This document shows positions 52,733 to 61,783 of a stretch of DNA of 64,000 nucleotides, piece by piece. Numbering within the stretch: the stretch's first letter is position 1; the number at the start of each line of letters is the position of its first letter. The notes beneath the pieces are model-generated. The model searched no databases, was not told the origin of the DNA, and worked only from the letters and a program-made list of their open reading frames with translations. Source of the stretch: Streptomyces sp. Root1304 (GTDB lineage Bacteria > Actinomycetota > Actinomycetes > Streptomycetales > Streptomycetaceae); assembly GCF_001426405.1 (NCBI RefSeq), contig NZ_LMEP01000004.1:1-64000 (forward strand). Reading direction: 5' to 3'. A program made the translations under genes and the position numbers.

Positions 52733-53868
52733 CGGCCGCCTCCGATCGCGGCGGGGATGGTGGTGATGCTGCGGCCGGTGTGGTGGAAGAAGACGTCGTC
52801 GAGCGTGGGCGGGGTGGCGGAGGCCGCGTGCACCGCGATGCCGTCCGCCTCCAGCGCCGCGCACAGACGCGGGATCCACGCACTGCCGTCGGGCACCCGC
52901 AGCCACGTGCCGTCGGCGTCCACCGTGACGGGGCGGTCCGGCGCCGCCAGGGCGACGACCTTCCGCGCCCGCCCGTCGTCGCTGGTGCGCAGCACCACCC
53001 GGTCGTCCCCGATCTCCGCCTTGAGCCCGTGCGGCGTGCCCTGCGCGACCAGACGGCCCCCGTCGATGATCGCGATCCGGTCGCAGTTCTCCGCCTCCTC
53101 CAGGTAGTGGGTGGTGACGAAGAGGGTGCTGCCGAGCCGCTCGCGCAGGGCCCGCAGGTGCTCCCAGATCTCGGCGCGCGCGTGTGGGTCGAGCCCGGTC
53201 GTCGGCTCGTCCAGGAACAGCACGCTCGGGGAGTGCAGCAACTGGCGGGCGATCTCCAGACGCCGCCGCATCCCGCCCGACAGGGCGCGTACAGGGAACC
53301 GCCGCCGGTCGGTCAGTCCGGCGGGTTCGAGCACCTCGGCGGTCCGCCTGCGTACGTCGCGACGGGGCAGCCCGTACAGGCGGGCGTGGATGCGCAGGTT
53401 CTGCTCGACGGTCAGGTCCGGGTCGAGGGCACTGTGCTGGAACAGGATGCCGACCTGGCGCCGTACGTCGTGCGGCCGGGCGGCGACGTCGAAGCCGGCG
53501 ACGGTGGCGTGACCGGAGGTGGGGCGGGCGAGGGCGCACAGGAGGGCGATGGTGGTGGACTTGCCCGCGCCGTTGGGGCCGAGGAAGGCGAAGGTCTCGC
53601 CCCGGCGCACGTCGAGGTCGAGTCCGCGGACCGCGTCGACGGTGGTGCCGTCCGGGCCGGGGTAGCTCTTCACCAGACGGCGCGTGCGGATGGCGTACTC
53701 GGTGGCGGGGTCGGTACTGGTGCTGGTGCCGCTTTCGGGGTCGGGCTCTGTGTCGGGGTCGGGGTCGGGGTCGGGGTCGTGCGGAGGCTTGCCCGCGCGG
53801 GGGCCGGTGGCCTCGGCGGTCAGGAGGGCGGCTGCGGCGCGTGCGTCGTCACCTGCGGATGGCTGCAT
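52729..53868 (-). CDS. ABC transporter ATPase of the lanthipeptide cluster
   Basis: This 379-aa protein has Walker A FLGPNGAGKSTTIALL, signature ALSGGMRRRLEIARQL and Walker B VLFLDEPTTGLDPHARAEIWEHL, as in DrrA-type drug exporters. Residues 1 to about 60 are an unusual acidic, low-complexity extension with DPDPDPDPDTEPDPES and Ser/Thr repeats. The start at 53868 is chosen by fit; the body of the family begins around residue 62 (YAIRTRRLVKSY). It pairs with the permease downstream. The venezuelin-type cluster is known to carry an ABC transporter. Confidence 0.88.
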   Translation of the reverse strand: MQPSAGDDARAAAALLTAEATGPRAGKPPHDPDPDPDPDTEPDPESGTSTSTDPATEYAIRTRRLVKSYPGPDGTTVDAVRGLDLDVRRGETFAFLGPNGAGKSTTIALLCALARPTSGHATVAGFDVAARPHDVRRQVGILFQHSALDPDLTVEQNLRIHARLYGLPRRDVRRRTAEVLEPAGLTDRRRFPVRALSGGMRRRLEIARQLLHSPSVLFLDEPTTGLDPHARAEIWEHLRALRERLGSTLFVTTHYLEEAENCDRIAIIDGGRLVAQGTPHGLKAEIGDDRVVLRTSDDGRARKVVALAAPDRPVTVDADGTWLRVPDGSAWIPRLCAALEADGIAVHAASATPPTLDDVFFHHTGRSITTIPAAIGGGR

Positions 53869-53991
53869 GGGGTCCCGTCCTCGTCCTCTTCCTCGTCCTC
53901 TTCCGTGTCGTCTCCGCGTTGTGTCCGTGTGGTCCTCCGGGTCGCCTTCCGCGTCGTCTTCCGGGTCGTCCGCACGGAGCCGGAGCCCACT

Positions 53992-54027
53992 CCGGCCGGT
54001 GGCTGCCTCGGGGCAACCACCGGCCGG
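53992..54027. terminator. Hairpin between precursor gene and transporter genes
   Basis: CCGGCCGGTGG (53992-54002) pairs perfectly with CCACCGGCCGG (54017-54027), and the loop can extend with TGCC/GGCA. It lies 15 bp after the precursor stop, so it probably gives partial termination and lets the precursor be made in excess over the transporter. Confidence 0.65.
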
Positions 54028-54041
54028 GGGGTGCTTCGGTG

Positions 54042-54197
54042 TTACGCGCAGCTGATACCGATACAGATGGTGTTGAGGAGCGTCAGCAGGCCGACGCACG
54101 CGCACGTTCCGCTGAACGAGTCGCCGTCGACGCCGACCGGGTCGGTCTCCGGAAGGGCGTGCAGGTGGGCCAGCAGCTCGAGGTCCTGGTTCTCCAT
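54042..54197 (-). CDS. Class IV lanthipeptide precursor, venezuelin-like
   Basis: This 51-aa peptide has leader MENQDLELLAHLHALPETD and a Cys/Ser/Thr-rich core. The core, from about residue 30, has Thr at 31, 39 and 43, Ser at 49, and Cys at 32, 34, 45 and 50. The segment VGLLTLLNTICIGISCA is nearly the same as the venezuelin precursor VenA as I recall it, with differences around residues 26-33 and at I44. AAGGAG precedes the ATG at 54197. LanL encoded 50 bp upstream should dehydrate Ser/Thr and form up to four lanthionine rings. Leader cleavage and the exact core start are not visible; no protease gene is in the cluster. Confidence 0.92.
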   Translation of the reverse strand: MENQDLELLAHLHALPETDPVGVDGDSFSGTCACVGLLTLLNTICIGISCA

Positions 54198-54247
54198 GAC
54201 AATCTCCTTCTCTCGTGTGACACCGTGGCGGCAGAGATTCCTGCCGC

Positions 54248-57007
54248 TCAAACCGGCTGCTGGACCATCCAGTGCCGGGGCTCTGTGTGGCGGACCCTCA
54301 GGAGGAACGCCAGGATTCCCGCCGATCCGTCGCTCCAGCTCGTCGAGACGTCCCCGTACTCGTTGGGGAAGACGACGTGGCTGCCGCGGTGGGACCGTTC
54401 GGAGACGATGAGGCGGGCCAGTTCCTCGGCCCGCGCCCGGTGGGCGGGGTCGCCGGTGGCCTCGGCCATGTCGAGGAGGAAGTCGCCGTTGCCCGCCAGG
54501 CCGTGGCACTGCGTGACGGCGGCGCGGGAGGCGCGCTCGACCACGGCCCGGCTGCCGCCGACGGCGAGGTCACGGAAGCGTCCGTCGCCGGTCGCCCGCC
54601 ACAGCCGGACCAGGAACGAGCCGATGCCGGCGGATCCGTGGCACCAGTACGGCGCCGTCGGTACGTCCGTGGCCTGGGCCGGCCACTGGGCCGCGTCCCC
54701 GACGGTGACGGCGTGCGTCACGAGGAGCTCGCCCGCCGCCAGGGCCAGTTCCCGGTGCTCCGGGTTCCCGGTGACGGCGGCGGCCTCCAGGAGGAAGCAG
54801 CCGATGCCGGCGGTGCCGTGGGCGAAGCCCAGGTAGCGCTTGCCGGTCTCCTCGGCCACGGCCTCGGCGGGCACCGGCCAGCTCGCCCCGGACGGCTCGC
54901 GCCGGGCCGCGACGGCCAGCCGGTCGGCGGCCTCGGCGACCCGTTCCGCGAAGCGCGGATCGCCGGTGCGGTGCCACAGGTGGGCGGCGGCCATTCCGCT
55001 GCCCGCCGAGCCGTGGGTGATGTCGTGGCTGGGCGTCGACTCCTGCGGCGCGAGGGCCAGGGCCAGGGCGTGGTCCATGAGCGCCCGGTCGTCGACGGCG
55101 CGCCCGGCGTCGTACAGCGCCCAGGCCGTGCCGCGGCCGCCGAAGTGCAGGCCGGGCCGGGTGGATCGGGTGTCGGTGCGGTCCGCGATCCAGCGGCCCG
55201 CGGTGGCGATCAGCCGGGGGAGGCGGGGGTCGTCGGTGACCTCGAAGTAGCGCGTCAGGGCGGACAGCACACCGGCCGCACCCTGCTGCACGATGCAGGC
55301 GTCGGTCTCCCCGGCCTTGACGGACACGGGCCACAGCCGCAGGTCGTCGTCGGGTGTCATGGAGTCGACGAGGTGCTCCACGATGCCGGCCACGGCGATG
55401 TCGATCGGGTCGGTGGTGGTGGCGGTGGTGTCCCTGGCCGTGGCGGTGCCGATGTCGGTGTCCGTACCGGTGGCTTCGGTGCCCGTCGGGCCGGTGCGAG
55501 CCGCGGCCGGACGAGCAGCCTCGCCACGTCTTCTCCCGGTGCCGCTCCCCGTACCGCTCTCCCGGAGCGCGTCCCGCGCCCGGGCCGGGTCCCAGCGTGT
55601 GGCGGGGTCGTCCTTCATCAGCCCGAGGATCATCGTGCGCAGGCCGTCCGGCAGCTCCAGGGGAGCGGCGCAGGCGTCCAGCCACTCACCGAGCCGGTCC
55701 TCCGCGGGCCGGGTGGCGGGCTTCTCCTCCAGCAGGGCGGGCACCTTGCCGGTCAGGACGAAGCACAACGTCGCGCCGAGGCTGTAGTAGTCGCCCGTCG
55801 GGGAGACGGGTGCGTCCACCAGGCGCTCGGGGGGACTGAAGCCGGGCGTGCCGACGCGGGTCGGGAGGGCGGCGTCGTCGGCGAGGACGGCGAGCTCCAG
55901 GTCGATGAGGCGCAGCGCGCCGTCGGGGCGGACCATCACGTTGGCGGGGGTGAAGTCGCGCAGTACGCAGCCCCGGGCGTGGGCCGCCTCGACGAGGTCC
56001 ACCAGGCGTCCGGCCTGGGCCAGCGCGTCGGTGCGGTAGCGGGCGGCGCCGGTGTCGCGGAAGTGCTCGGCGACCCAGTTGCGCAGGGGGATCCCCGGCA
56101 CTTCCTCCTGGGCCAGGAACAGGTGTCCGCCGTGCTCGAACAGCGCGAGCGGCTCCGGTGCGAGCCCCGTGCCCTTGAGCTTCTCCAGGGTGCGGGCCTC
56201 GGTGCGCAGCCAGTCGCGGACGTCGTTGCCGGAGGCGTCGGCCTCCACGTGGGGCCGGGTCTCCTTGATGACGACCGGGGCGCCGGTCTCGACGTCACTG
56301 CCCCGGTAGACGCCGCCCTTGTTGGTGTGCCGGATCGCCTCCCGCACCGAGAACCGGCCGCCGAGCAGGACCGGGCGCCGCGGCGCCTCCGTCTTGGCCG
56401 GTGCGACGGGGACAGAAGCGGGGAAGGGGCTGACCGCCCACGCCGGCGGCGCGTACTGGCCGGTCCGCTTGTCCTCCACGGGGTTGCCGTCGGGGTCCTC
56501 GATGTACCAGACCATCAGCCCCTCGTCCGAGAGGCGCCGCCGCCCGACGAAGGCGCCGTAGCGGTAGTGCACCAGGCTGTCGGGGGCGTACGGCCGGTCG
56601 GACAGGATGCGGGGTCCCGCCAGCCCCGCGGTCGCCGTGTGGAGGTCCTGCGCGAGACGGGCCGCGTCGGCGTCGGAGGCCGGGTAGACCGTGATGAACT
56701 TGCCCGAGCTTCCGCGGGGCGTGGCACGGGTGTTGAGGGCGCTCACCTGCTCCAGCGAGCGGGCGAACTTGAACGCCGAGCCGTCCTTGAGCAGGACCTC
56801 CAGGGCCTTCTCGAGCACCGCCGGGGCGGAGGCGGCCGTCGCCGACACGTGCAGCTTCCAGCCCTGGGCCGGCCCGGTCCCGGAGCGCGGTGCCACCCGG
56901 CACCAGCTCTCGTTCGACTCGGTGGCCCAGCGCTCGCCCGCTCCCTCGGAGCGGAGTGCGCCATGGAGCAGGGTTTCCAGCTCGGACTCGGTGACTTGGG
57001 TCGTCAT
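54248..57007 (-). CDS. Class IV lanthipeptide synthetase (LanL/VenL-like)
   Basis: This 919-aa trifunctional enzyme has an N-terminal phospho-Ser/Thr lyase domain (about residues 1-210). A Ser/Thr kinase domain follows (about 225-500): K248 in VVIKETRP, D351 in VLRDFTPANVMV and D369 in LIDLELAV. After a Thr/Ala-rich linker, a LanC-like cyclase (about 560-910) carries zinc ligands C789 in PYWCHGSAG and C834, H835 in TQCHGLAG. Three zinc ligands distinguish class IV from class III enzymes. It phosphorylates and eliminates core Ser/Thr residues, then cyclises Cys onto them. ATG 57007 is favoured; a TTG at 57022 and an ATG at 57013 are alternatives. Confidence 0.93.
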   Translation of the reverse strand: MTTQVTESELETLLHGALRSEGAGERWATESNESWCRVAPRSGTGPAQGWKLHVSATAASAPAVLEKALEVLLKDGSAFKFARSLEQVSALNTRATPRGSSGKFITVYPASDADAARLAQDLHTATAGLAGPRILSDRPYAPDSLVHYRYGAFVGRRRLSDEGLMVWYIEDPDGNPVEDKRTGQYAPPAWAVSPFPASVPVAPAKTEAPRRPVLLGGRFSVREAIRHTNKGGVYRGSDVETGAPVVIKETRPHVEADASGNDVRDWLRTEARTLEKLKGTGLAPEPLALFEHGGHLFLAQEEVPGIPLRNWVAEHFRDTGAARYRTDALAQAGRLVDLVEAAHARGCVLRDFTPANVMVRPDGALRLIDLELAVLADDAALPTRVGTPGFSPPERLVDAPVSPTGDYYSLGATLCFVLTGKVPALLEEKPATRPAEDRLGEWLDACAAPLELPDGLRTMILGLMKDDPATRWDPARARDALRESGTGSGTGRRRGEAARPAAARTGPTGTEATGTDTDIGTATARDTTATTTDPIDIAVAGIVEHLVDSMTPDDDLRLWPVSVKAGETDACIVQQGAAGVLSALTRYFEVTDDPRLPRLIATAGRWIADRTDTRSTRPGLHFGGRGTAWALYDAGRAVDDRALMDHALALALAPQESTPSHDITHGSAGSGMAAAHLWHRTGDPRFAERVAEAADRLAVAARREPSGASWPVPAEAVAEETGKRYLGFAHGTAGIGCFLLEAAAVTGNPEHRELALAAGELLVTHAVTVGDAAQWPAQATDVPTAPYWCHGSAGIGSFLVRLWRATGDGRFRDLAVGGSRAVVERASRAAVTQCHGLAGNGDFLLDMAEATGDPAHRARAEELARLIVSERSHRGSHVVFPNEYGDVSTSWSDGSAGILAFLLRVRHTEPRHWMVQQPV

Positions 57008-57406
57008 GCCCATCCCTCTCAACGGGTGAGAACCGCTGGGACGGAGCGTGCCCCGACGTCAAAGTCGTATCAACACACACCCCCTCGGATTCACTTGATT
57101 CGCCGAGCGCGCGGCCCCGTTGTGCCACCTTGTGGTGCGACCGCGCAGGGAGAGCGTGCGGCCGCGCATTACGGGGCGCATTCACGTCGACGCACGCCGT
57201 CACACAGCCACGGTCCGTGGGCCGGAGGTCGCTGACCTGGGCGGAAGCCGGCACCGCGAAGCCCGTCGCCGTACGGTCGCGGGCGGTCCCGACCGCCGGC
57301 CGGGACCGTCCGCCGCCGCGCAGGAGGCCCGACCCTTCCTTCATGCGAAGCGCACCCCGAACGGGAGATCTATAAAAGATTCATATAAACTCGCTATGCT
57401 TCAGGC
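57008..57406. other. Intergenic region upstream of the lanthipeptide operon and MarR gene
   Basis: About 400 bp separate the divergent lanL and marR genes. No coding frame is convincing. Near lanL the sequence around 57055-57105 is A+T-richer and probably contains its promoter. The marR promoter is in the A+T patch 57366-57400. Confidence 0.5.
57366..57400 (+). promoter_or_regulatory. A+T-rich marR promoter/operator
   Basis: TATAAA occurs twice (57371-57376 and 57384-57389) in a strongly A+T-rich patch, and TATGCT (57395-57400) ends 6 nt before the MarR ATG at 57407. That spacing suits a leaderless transcript. The repeated half-sites may bind MarR itself. Confidence 0.5.
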
Positions 57407-57865
57407 ATGAGTCGCCGAGACGCCGCGCACAGCGCTTCCGATGCCATCGGGTCAGCCCTCTACGGCCTGGCCACCAGGGCCGTGAGGCGCCTTCCCCGCG
57501 ACATGAGCCTGACGTCCGCCGCCACCCTGGCCACCCTGGACAAGACCGGCCCGCGACGGATCACCGATCTGGCGGTGACCCAGGGCGTCACCCAGCCCGC
57601 GATGACCGTCCTGGTCCGGGTGATGGAGGAATCCGGGCTGGTCGAGCGGAAGGGTGATCCCTCCGACAAGCGGGTCACGCTGGTGTGCCTGACCGAGGCC
57701 GGCGCGGCGTACGTCCGGACGCGACGCCGGGCGGGCGTCGACGCGTACGCGCGGTTGATCGACGAACTCACCGGTGACGAGGTCGAGGCCCTGACGGCAG
57801 CCCTTCCGGCGCTGCTGCATCTGGCGGAGCTCGAAAGCCACGCCCGAGAGGAGTCGGACCGGTGA
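57407..57865 (+). CDS. MarR-family regulator
   Basis: This 152-aa winged-helix protein has LTSAATLATLDKTGPRRITDLAVTQGVTQPAMTVLVRVMEESG and the wing KGDPSDKRVTLVCLTEAGAAYV. It is the expected local repressor of the MFS exporter encoded downstream, whose GTG overlaps its stop (GTGA). MarR proteins release DNA on binding phenolic or other toxic ligands. There is no clear Shine-Dalgarno, in line with a leaderless start. Confidence 0.88.
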   Translation: MSRRDAAHSASDAIGSALYGLATRAVRRLPRDMSLTSAATLATLDKTGPRRITDLAVTQGVTQPAMTVLVRVMEESGLVERKGDPSDKRVTLVCLTEAGAAYVRTRRRAGVDAYARLIDELTGDEVEALTAALPALLHLAELESHAREESDR

Positions 57866-57981
57866 CCGCGGCCGAGGGCCAGGACCGGCCCGAGAGCGCC
57901 GCCCCGATACGTTCCGATGCGGTGACCGCGGCCGAGGGCCAGGACCGGCCCGAGAGCACCGCCCCGATGCGTTCCGAGACA
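57862..57981 (+). repeat. Tandem 60-bp direct repeat at the MFS gene start
   Basis: Units 57862-57921 and 57922-57981 are nearly the same, with differences only near the end of each unit (for example GCC/ACC and ATA/ATG codons). The repeat keeps the reading frame and duplicates the start codon. Confidence 0.85.
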
Positions 57982-59397
57982 CGTCTGCTGGTCCCCGCCC
58001 TGACGTTCATCGCCCTGGTCGTGGCGGCGGTCGCCAGCCTCGGGACGCCGCTCATCACCAGCGTGGCGACCACGTTCCACGTCTCCCTCGACAGCGCGCA
58101 GTGGACCCTGACCGTCGCCCTGCTCAGCGGCGCCGTCGCCACCCCCGTCCTCGGCCGGCTCGGTGCCGGTCCGCACCGGCGGGCCACGATCCTCGCCACG
58201 CTGGCGATCGTCGTCGTCGGCAGCGCGCTCACCGTGCTGCCGCTGCCGTTCGCCTGGCTGCTCGTGGGCAGGGCGGCCCAAGGCGTTGGACTCGGTCTCA
58301 CGGCGCTGATGATGGGCGTGGCCCGCGACCATCTTCCCGAGGAGCGCAGCGTGGCCACGATCGCCCTGATCTCCGTGGTCTCCATCATCGGAGCCGGCGT
58401 CGGCTACCCGCTGGCCGCGCTGCTCGCCGAGTTCGGCGGACTGCGGGCCGCCTACGGCCTCGGCCTGCTCGTCACCGCCCTCGCCTTCGTGACCGCGTGG
58501 CGCTCCGTGCCCGCGGCTCCCGAAGGCCGCTCCGCCCGCGTGAACGTGGCCGGTGCGCTCGTCCTGGCGGGTGGACTGTTCCTCGTCCTCTTCCTGGCCG
58601 GCGAGCGGAGCCTGTGGAGCCGACACCTCGCCGTGGCGGTGACCCTCGCCGTCGCCGCCGTCCTCCTGCTCTGCGTCTGGGTCGTTTCCGAACTGCGAAC
58701 CGAGACGCCCCTGGTCGACGTCCGGGCGGTACGGCACCCGGCGGTCGCCGGGGCGAACATCGCCATGTTCGTCGGCGGGATCGGCATGTACCTCCTGCTC
58801 ACGCTCATCACCCGCTACGCGCAGACGCCGCACAGCGCCGGCTACGGCTTCGGACTGACCACCTTCGTGGCGGGGCTGGTCCTCATCCCGTTCTCCGTGC
58901 TGGGGTTCGTCGCCGGCAAGCTCACGCCGCGGGTCCGTCGACGGATCGACGGCCCCCTGCTCCTGGCCGGCAGCGCCGTCATCGTCGGCGGCGGGTTCGT
59001 CCTGTTCGCCACCGCCCGGTCCAGCCTGGCCGAACTGCTCGTGGCCATGGGCGTGCTGGGCTTCGGAGTCGGCAGCTTCTCGGCCGCCATGCCCGGCGTC
59101 ATCCTGGCTGCCACGCCCAAGAGCGAGACGTCCAGCGCCATGAGCTTCAACTACGTCGTCCGCAGCGTCGGATACTCCCTGGGCAGTGCCACCGGCGGTC
59201 TGGTCCTGGCCGCCGGCACCGCCACGGGCCGCCTCTTCCCGAACGAGGACGCCTACACGACCGCGGCGCTGATCGGCGTCGCCGCGATGGCGATCACGAC
59301 GACGGCCGCCCTGGCCCTGGCCGGCCGACGCTCACCCGAGACGAACGGGGAAGCTGAGGGCCGAAGCCGCCGGACTCCCTCACCATCGGCACGCTGA
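57862..59397 (+). CDS. MFS drug exporter with duplicated N-terminus
   Basis: This 511-aa transporter has fourteen or so hydrophobic segments of the DHA2 type: TPLITSVATTFHVSLDSAQW, a degenerate loop LGRLGAGPHRRATI, and LLVGRAAQGVGLGLTALMMGV. The first 40 residues are two tandem copies of VTAAEGQDRPES-APxRSxx, encoded by a 60-bp duplication that includes the GTG start. Translation could begin at either GTG (57862 or 57922) or at ATG 57967. It is coupled to the MarR gene and probably exports a toxic compound that induces the operon. Confidence 0.88.
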   Translation: MTAAEGQDRPESAAPIRSDAVTAAEGQDRPESTAPMRSETRLLVPALTFIALVVAAVASLGTPLITSVATTFHVSLDSAQWTLTVALLSGAVATPVLGRLGAGPHRRATILATLAIVVVGSALTVLPLPFAWLLVGRAAQGVGLGLTALMMGVARDHLPEERSVATIALISVVSIIGAGVGYPLAALLAEFGGLRAAYGLGLLVTALAFVTAWRSVPAAPEGRSARVNVAGALVLAGGLFLVLFLAGERSLWSRHLAVAVTLAVAAVLLLCVWVVSELRTETPLVDVRAVRHPAVAGANIAMFVGGIGMYLLLTLITRYAQTPHSAGYGFGLTTFVAGLVLIPFSVLGFVAGKLTPRVRRRIDGPLLLAGSAVIVGGGFVLFATARSSLAELLVAMGVLGFGVGSFSAAMPGVILAATPKSETSSAMSFNYVVRSVGYSLGSATGGLVLAAGTATGRLFPNEDAYTTAALIGVAAMAITTTAALALAGRRSPETNGEAEGRSRRTPSPSAR

Positions 59398-59576
59398 CCC
59401 AAGCGCACCGGCCAGGAAGTCATTTCCGGGAGATCTCCCAGCGAGTATCTCACTCTGAGCTGCGCCGAGATTTCTCCGGTCGAGCATGACTCCTCGTACT
59501 TCGACGGCGATATGGAACATGCCGAAACCAGCAATCCTGCACCCACCAAGAAGGCGGCGCCGCGTATGAGTCGCAT
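59253..59576 (-). pseudogene. Lipoprotein gene remnant overlapping the MFS 3' end
   Basis: From ATG 59576 the frame reads MRLIRGAAFLVGAGLLVSAC, a clear lipoprotein signal with lipobox VSAC. About 40 plausible residues follow, up to about 59400. Beyond that the frame runs antisense through the MFS gene and loses coding character. The local GC is lower than around it. This looks like the 5' part of a lipoprotein gene whose 3' part was lost, although a short lipoprotein is not excluded. Confidence 0.4.
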
Positions 59577-59829
59577 CTCGGATCACCCCGTGAAACCTTT
59601 GCATTGAATCGCCGGCCAGGGCGTTCGTGGCCGGCCCAGGCCGAGATCTTCTGGAAGTCGTCGACCTCAAGGTGCCGACGTGCGGGAATCGGCCAACACG
59701 CGCTCGACGTGGGAGCGCGGGACGACGGACCGTCGGATCTGGGACCGTCGTATCCGTGGTTGCCCCACAAGCCCGCGCGGGGCACCACCGTCGTCCCGCT
59801 CCCGGTCCTCACCGGGGAGGCGCTGCTCC

Positions 59830-60564
59830 TCAGAGCTGGTTGATCGGGCGCATCGCGAGCCCCTCGGTGCCGGCCCAGCCGTTCACCCGTGCCGCGCCGT
59901 CGACGGAGACCGTGTCGAGGCCGTCGGGCAGGTCGAAGATCAGCGTGCCGCTCAGCTCGGTGCCCTCACCGGCGACCAGGGTCGCGGTGAAGCGGTCGGA
60001 CTGGTCGTACTGCGCCTCGCCCCCCTCGTCGTTCCCGAAGACGTACAGGCCGGCATAGGCCTTGCCGCCCCCCTCGACGACGACGGGCTCGGTGTCCGGC
60101 TCTCCGAGCGTCTCGACGATCGGGGCGGAGTTGCCGGCCTTCAGCCGCACCTGCGGCGCGTCGTTGAGGACACACGGCGCCTTCGCCTTGTTGGTGACGG
60201 TCAGCAGGAAGTGGCGGGGGGTCTCCCCGGCCGCGTCCTGGAGCTCGACCGCGGTGGTGAGCCCGTCCGCCTCACAGTCCGGGTACGTCGTGCCGTTGCC
60301 GCCGCCGGTCTCGCCGCTGTCCCCGGTCCCTGTCGCCGCCGGGCCGGCGGTGCCGGTGCCGGAGTCGTTGGTGGGCGCGGTGGTCTTCGGCGCGCTCCCA
60401 CCGGCCGACGTGGAGCTCGACGGGGCGGCGGTCGGCGCCGCACCGGCCTGGTCGTCGCCCTGGCAGGCGCTGGTCGTCAGCAGAGCCGCGACCACGGCCG
60501 CCCCGAGGACAGCGCCACGCAGGCCGCGACGTGCCGAACCACCCCTGAAAGTCTTCGAGTTCAT
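59830..60564 (-). CDS. Secreted lipoprotein with DUF4232-like domain
   Basis: This 244-aa protein has a signal ending LLTTSAC-QGD, with the lipid Cys near residue 34, and a Thr/Ser/Gly-rich linker to about residue 95. The folded domain contains DAAGETPRHFLLTVTNKAKAPCVLNDAPQVRL and DQSDRFTATLVAGEG, as in DUF4232 proteins that are common among actinomycete lipoproteins. Two Cys residues (in YPDCEADG and APCVLND) may form a disulphide. Function is unknown. Start ATG 60564. Confidence 0.83.
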   Translation of the reverse strand: MNSKTFRGGSARRGLRGAVLGAAVVAALLTTSACQGDDQAGAAPTAAPSSSTSAGGSAPKTTAPTNDSGTGTAGPAATGTGDSGETGGGNGTTYPDCEADGLTTAVELQDAAGETPRHFLLTVTNKAKAPCVLNDAPQVRLKAGNSAPIVETLGEPDTEPVVVEGGGKAYAGLYVFGNDEGGEAQYDQSDRFTATLVAGEGTELSGTLIFDLPDGLDTVSVDGAARVNGWAGTEGLAMRPINQL

Positions 60565-60822
60565 TCCGTTCTCTTTCCCCCGTGACCGAGCCGAAGCCGG
60601 TCCCCGTGCAAGCGACACCGCCATTGTCACCGCGAGGAAGGTCGATACACCGGCGTCCCCGCGTCTGTTACAGCCCCCGTACGAAGCGGAAGTCATGACG
60701 TGACCGAGCCGGACGAGGGCGGAAGCTGTTGGGCCGGGCCCTGTGAGAACGGGGACCACTTCATGCCCGAGCCGCGCGGCAAGGGGTTCCGATCGGTGAG
60801 AGGTGATCCGAAAGGAGACGTT

Positions 60823-61783
60823 CTAGGGATCGCTCAGCAGCGCGCGGCCCAAGGGTGTCAGGGAGTGGCGGACCCCGTTCCCGTCCCGGTCCGACATCAG
60901 CGGGCCGGCCGTCCGCAGCACCGTCGCGTGGTGGCTCGCGGTCGCCGGGGACGTACCCGTGCGCCGCCCCGGCTCCGCCGTGCTCGCGGACGCCCTCGGC
61001 GGCCCGCAGCACGCGGGTGCTGCCGAGCAGGGCGCCGAGGGCGCCCCGTCCGGGCGGTGCGGGGCGGAAGGCGCCCGGACCTGGCCGTAGCCGGCGAGGT
61101 CGCGGGCGACCGGGTACCGCAGCACCAACGGCCGGCCCGGGTCGGCGTTGTCGGCCAGGGCGAGCGGCTTCGGCCAGAAGAAGGTCGGTACGGGCAGCAG
61201 CCCGCGCCCCGCCAGCCGCAGCTCCGCGTCGACGTCGCACGGGACGTGGAGGACGGGCGTGGTCCACCGGACATCTGGGTGCAGGCCGGTGAGGAGCCCC
61301 TCGACTCCCGAGTCGGCCAGGGCCAGCGCACGCCGGGTCCGGTCGGTGTGCGCCGTCGCCGCGATCTGCGCCCAGTACGGCGCGACGGCCACGGCGTGGT
61401 AGGCCGACAGGGCGTGGCGGACGACCGCGCCCCACTCCGGGTCGCCGTGGTGCAGCGCGTGGATCCAGCGCGGTGCGCGGGGCGTTGTTGCGCGACGGCG
61501 TCGAAGTCCGCCGCCCACTGGAGGCGGGGCAGTGACCAGGTGTGGTCGATGCTGTCCGTGAGGGTGCCGGTGACGGCGTGCGTGAAGACCTCCGGTACGT
61601 ACTCCCCGACGCCGGCGGAAGCCAGTTCGAACAGCGGCCGCATGGCCGCCCGCAGGCCCCCGCGCGTGCGCTCCCGCCAGCCCCCGAACGCGACGCCCCC
61701 GGCCCGCCGTCCTGCAGTACGGGCAGGCTCAGGACGGTCTCGGCGAGCGGGTCGGGGACCCGGGCCACGCGCTCGCCGCGCAC
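60823..61783 (-). pseudogene. ArsR-like (DUF5937-type) regulator with several frameshifts
   Basis: Pieces of one regulator are found in order on the reverse strand but in changing frames. ERVARVPDPLAETVLSLPVLQ comes first (about 61715-61780), then WRERTRGGLRAAMRPLFELASAGVGEYVPE (to about 61500), then WIHALHHGDPEWGAVVRHAL up to LVLRYPVARDL (to about 61080), then LLGSTRVLRAAEGV in another frame, and finally SHHATVLRTAGPLMSDRDGNG to the stop at 60823. At least four frame changes are needed, so it is a decayed gene unless the sequence is poor here. Confidence 0.65.

Noticed and set aside
59597..59829. Transposase remnant
   Set aside because: A few phrases on the reverse strand are reminiscent of IS transposases, but no DDE motif, terminal inverted repeats or target duplication could be recognised.
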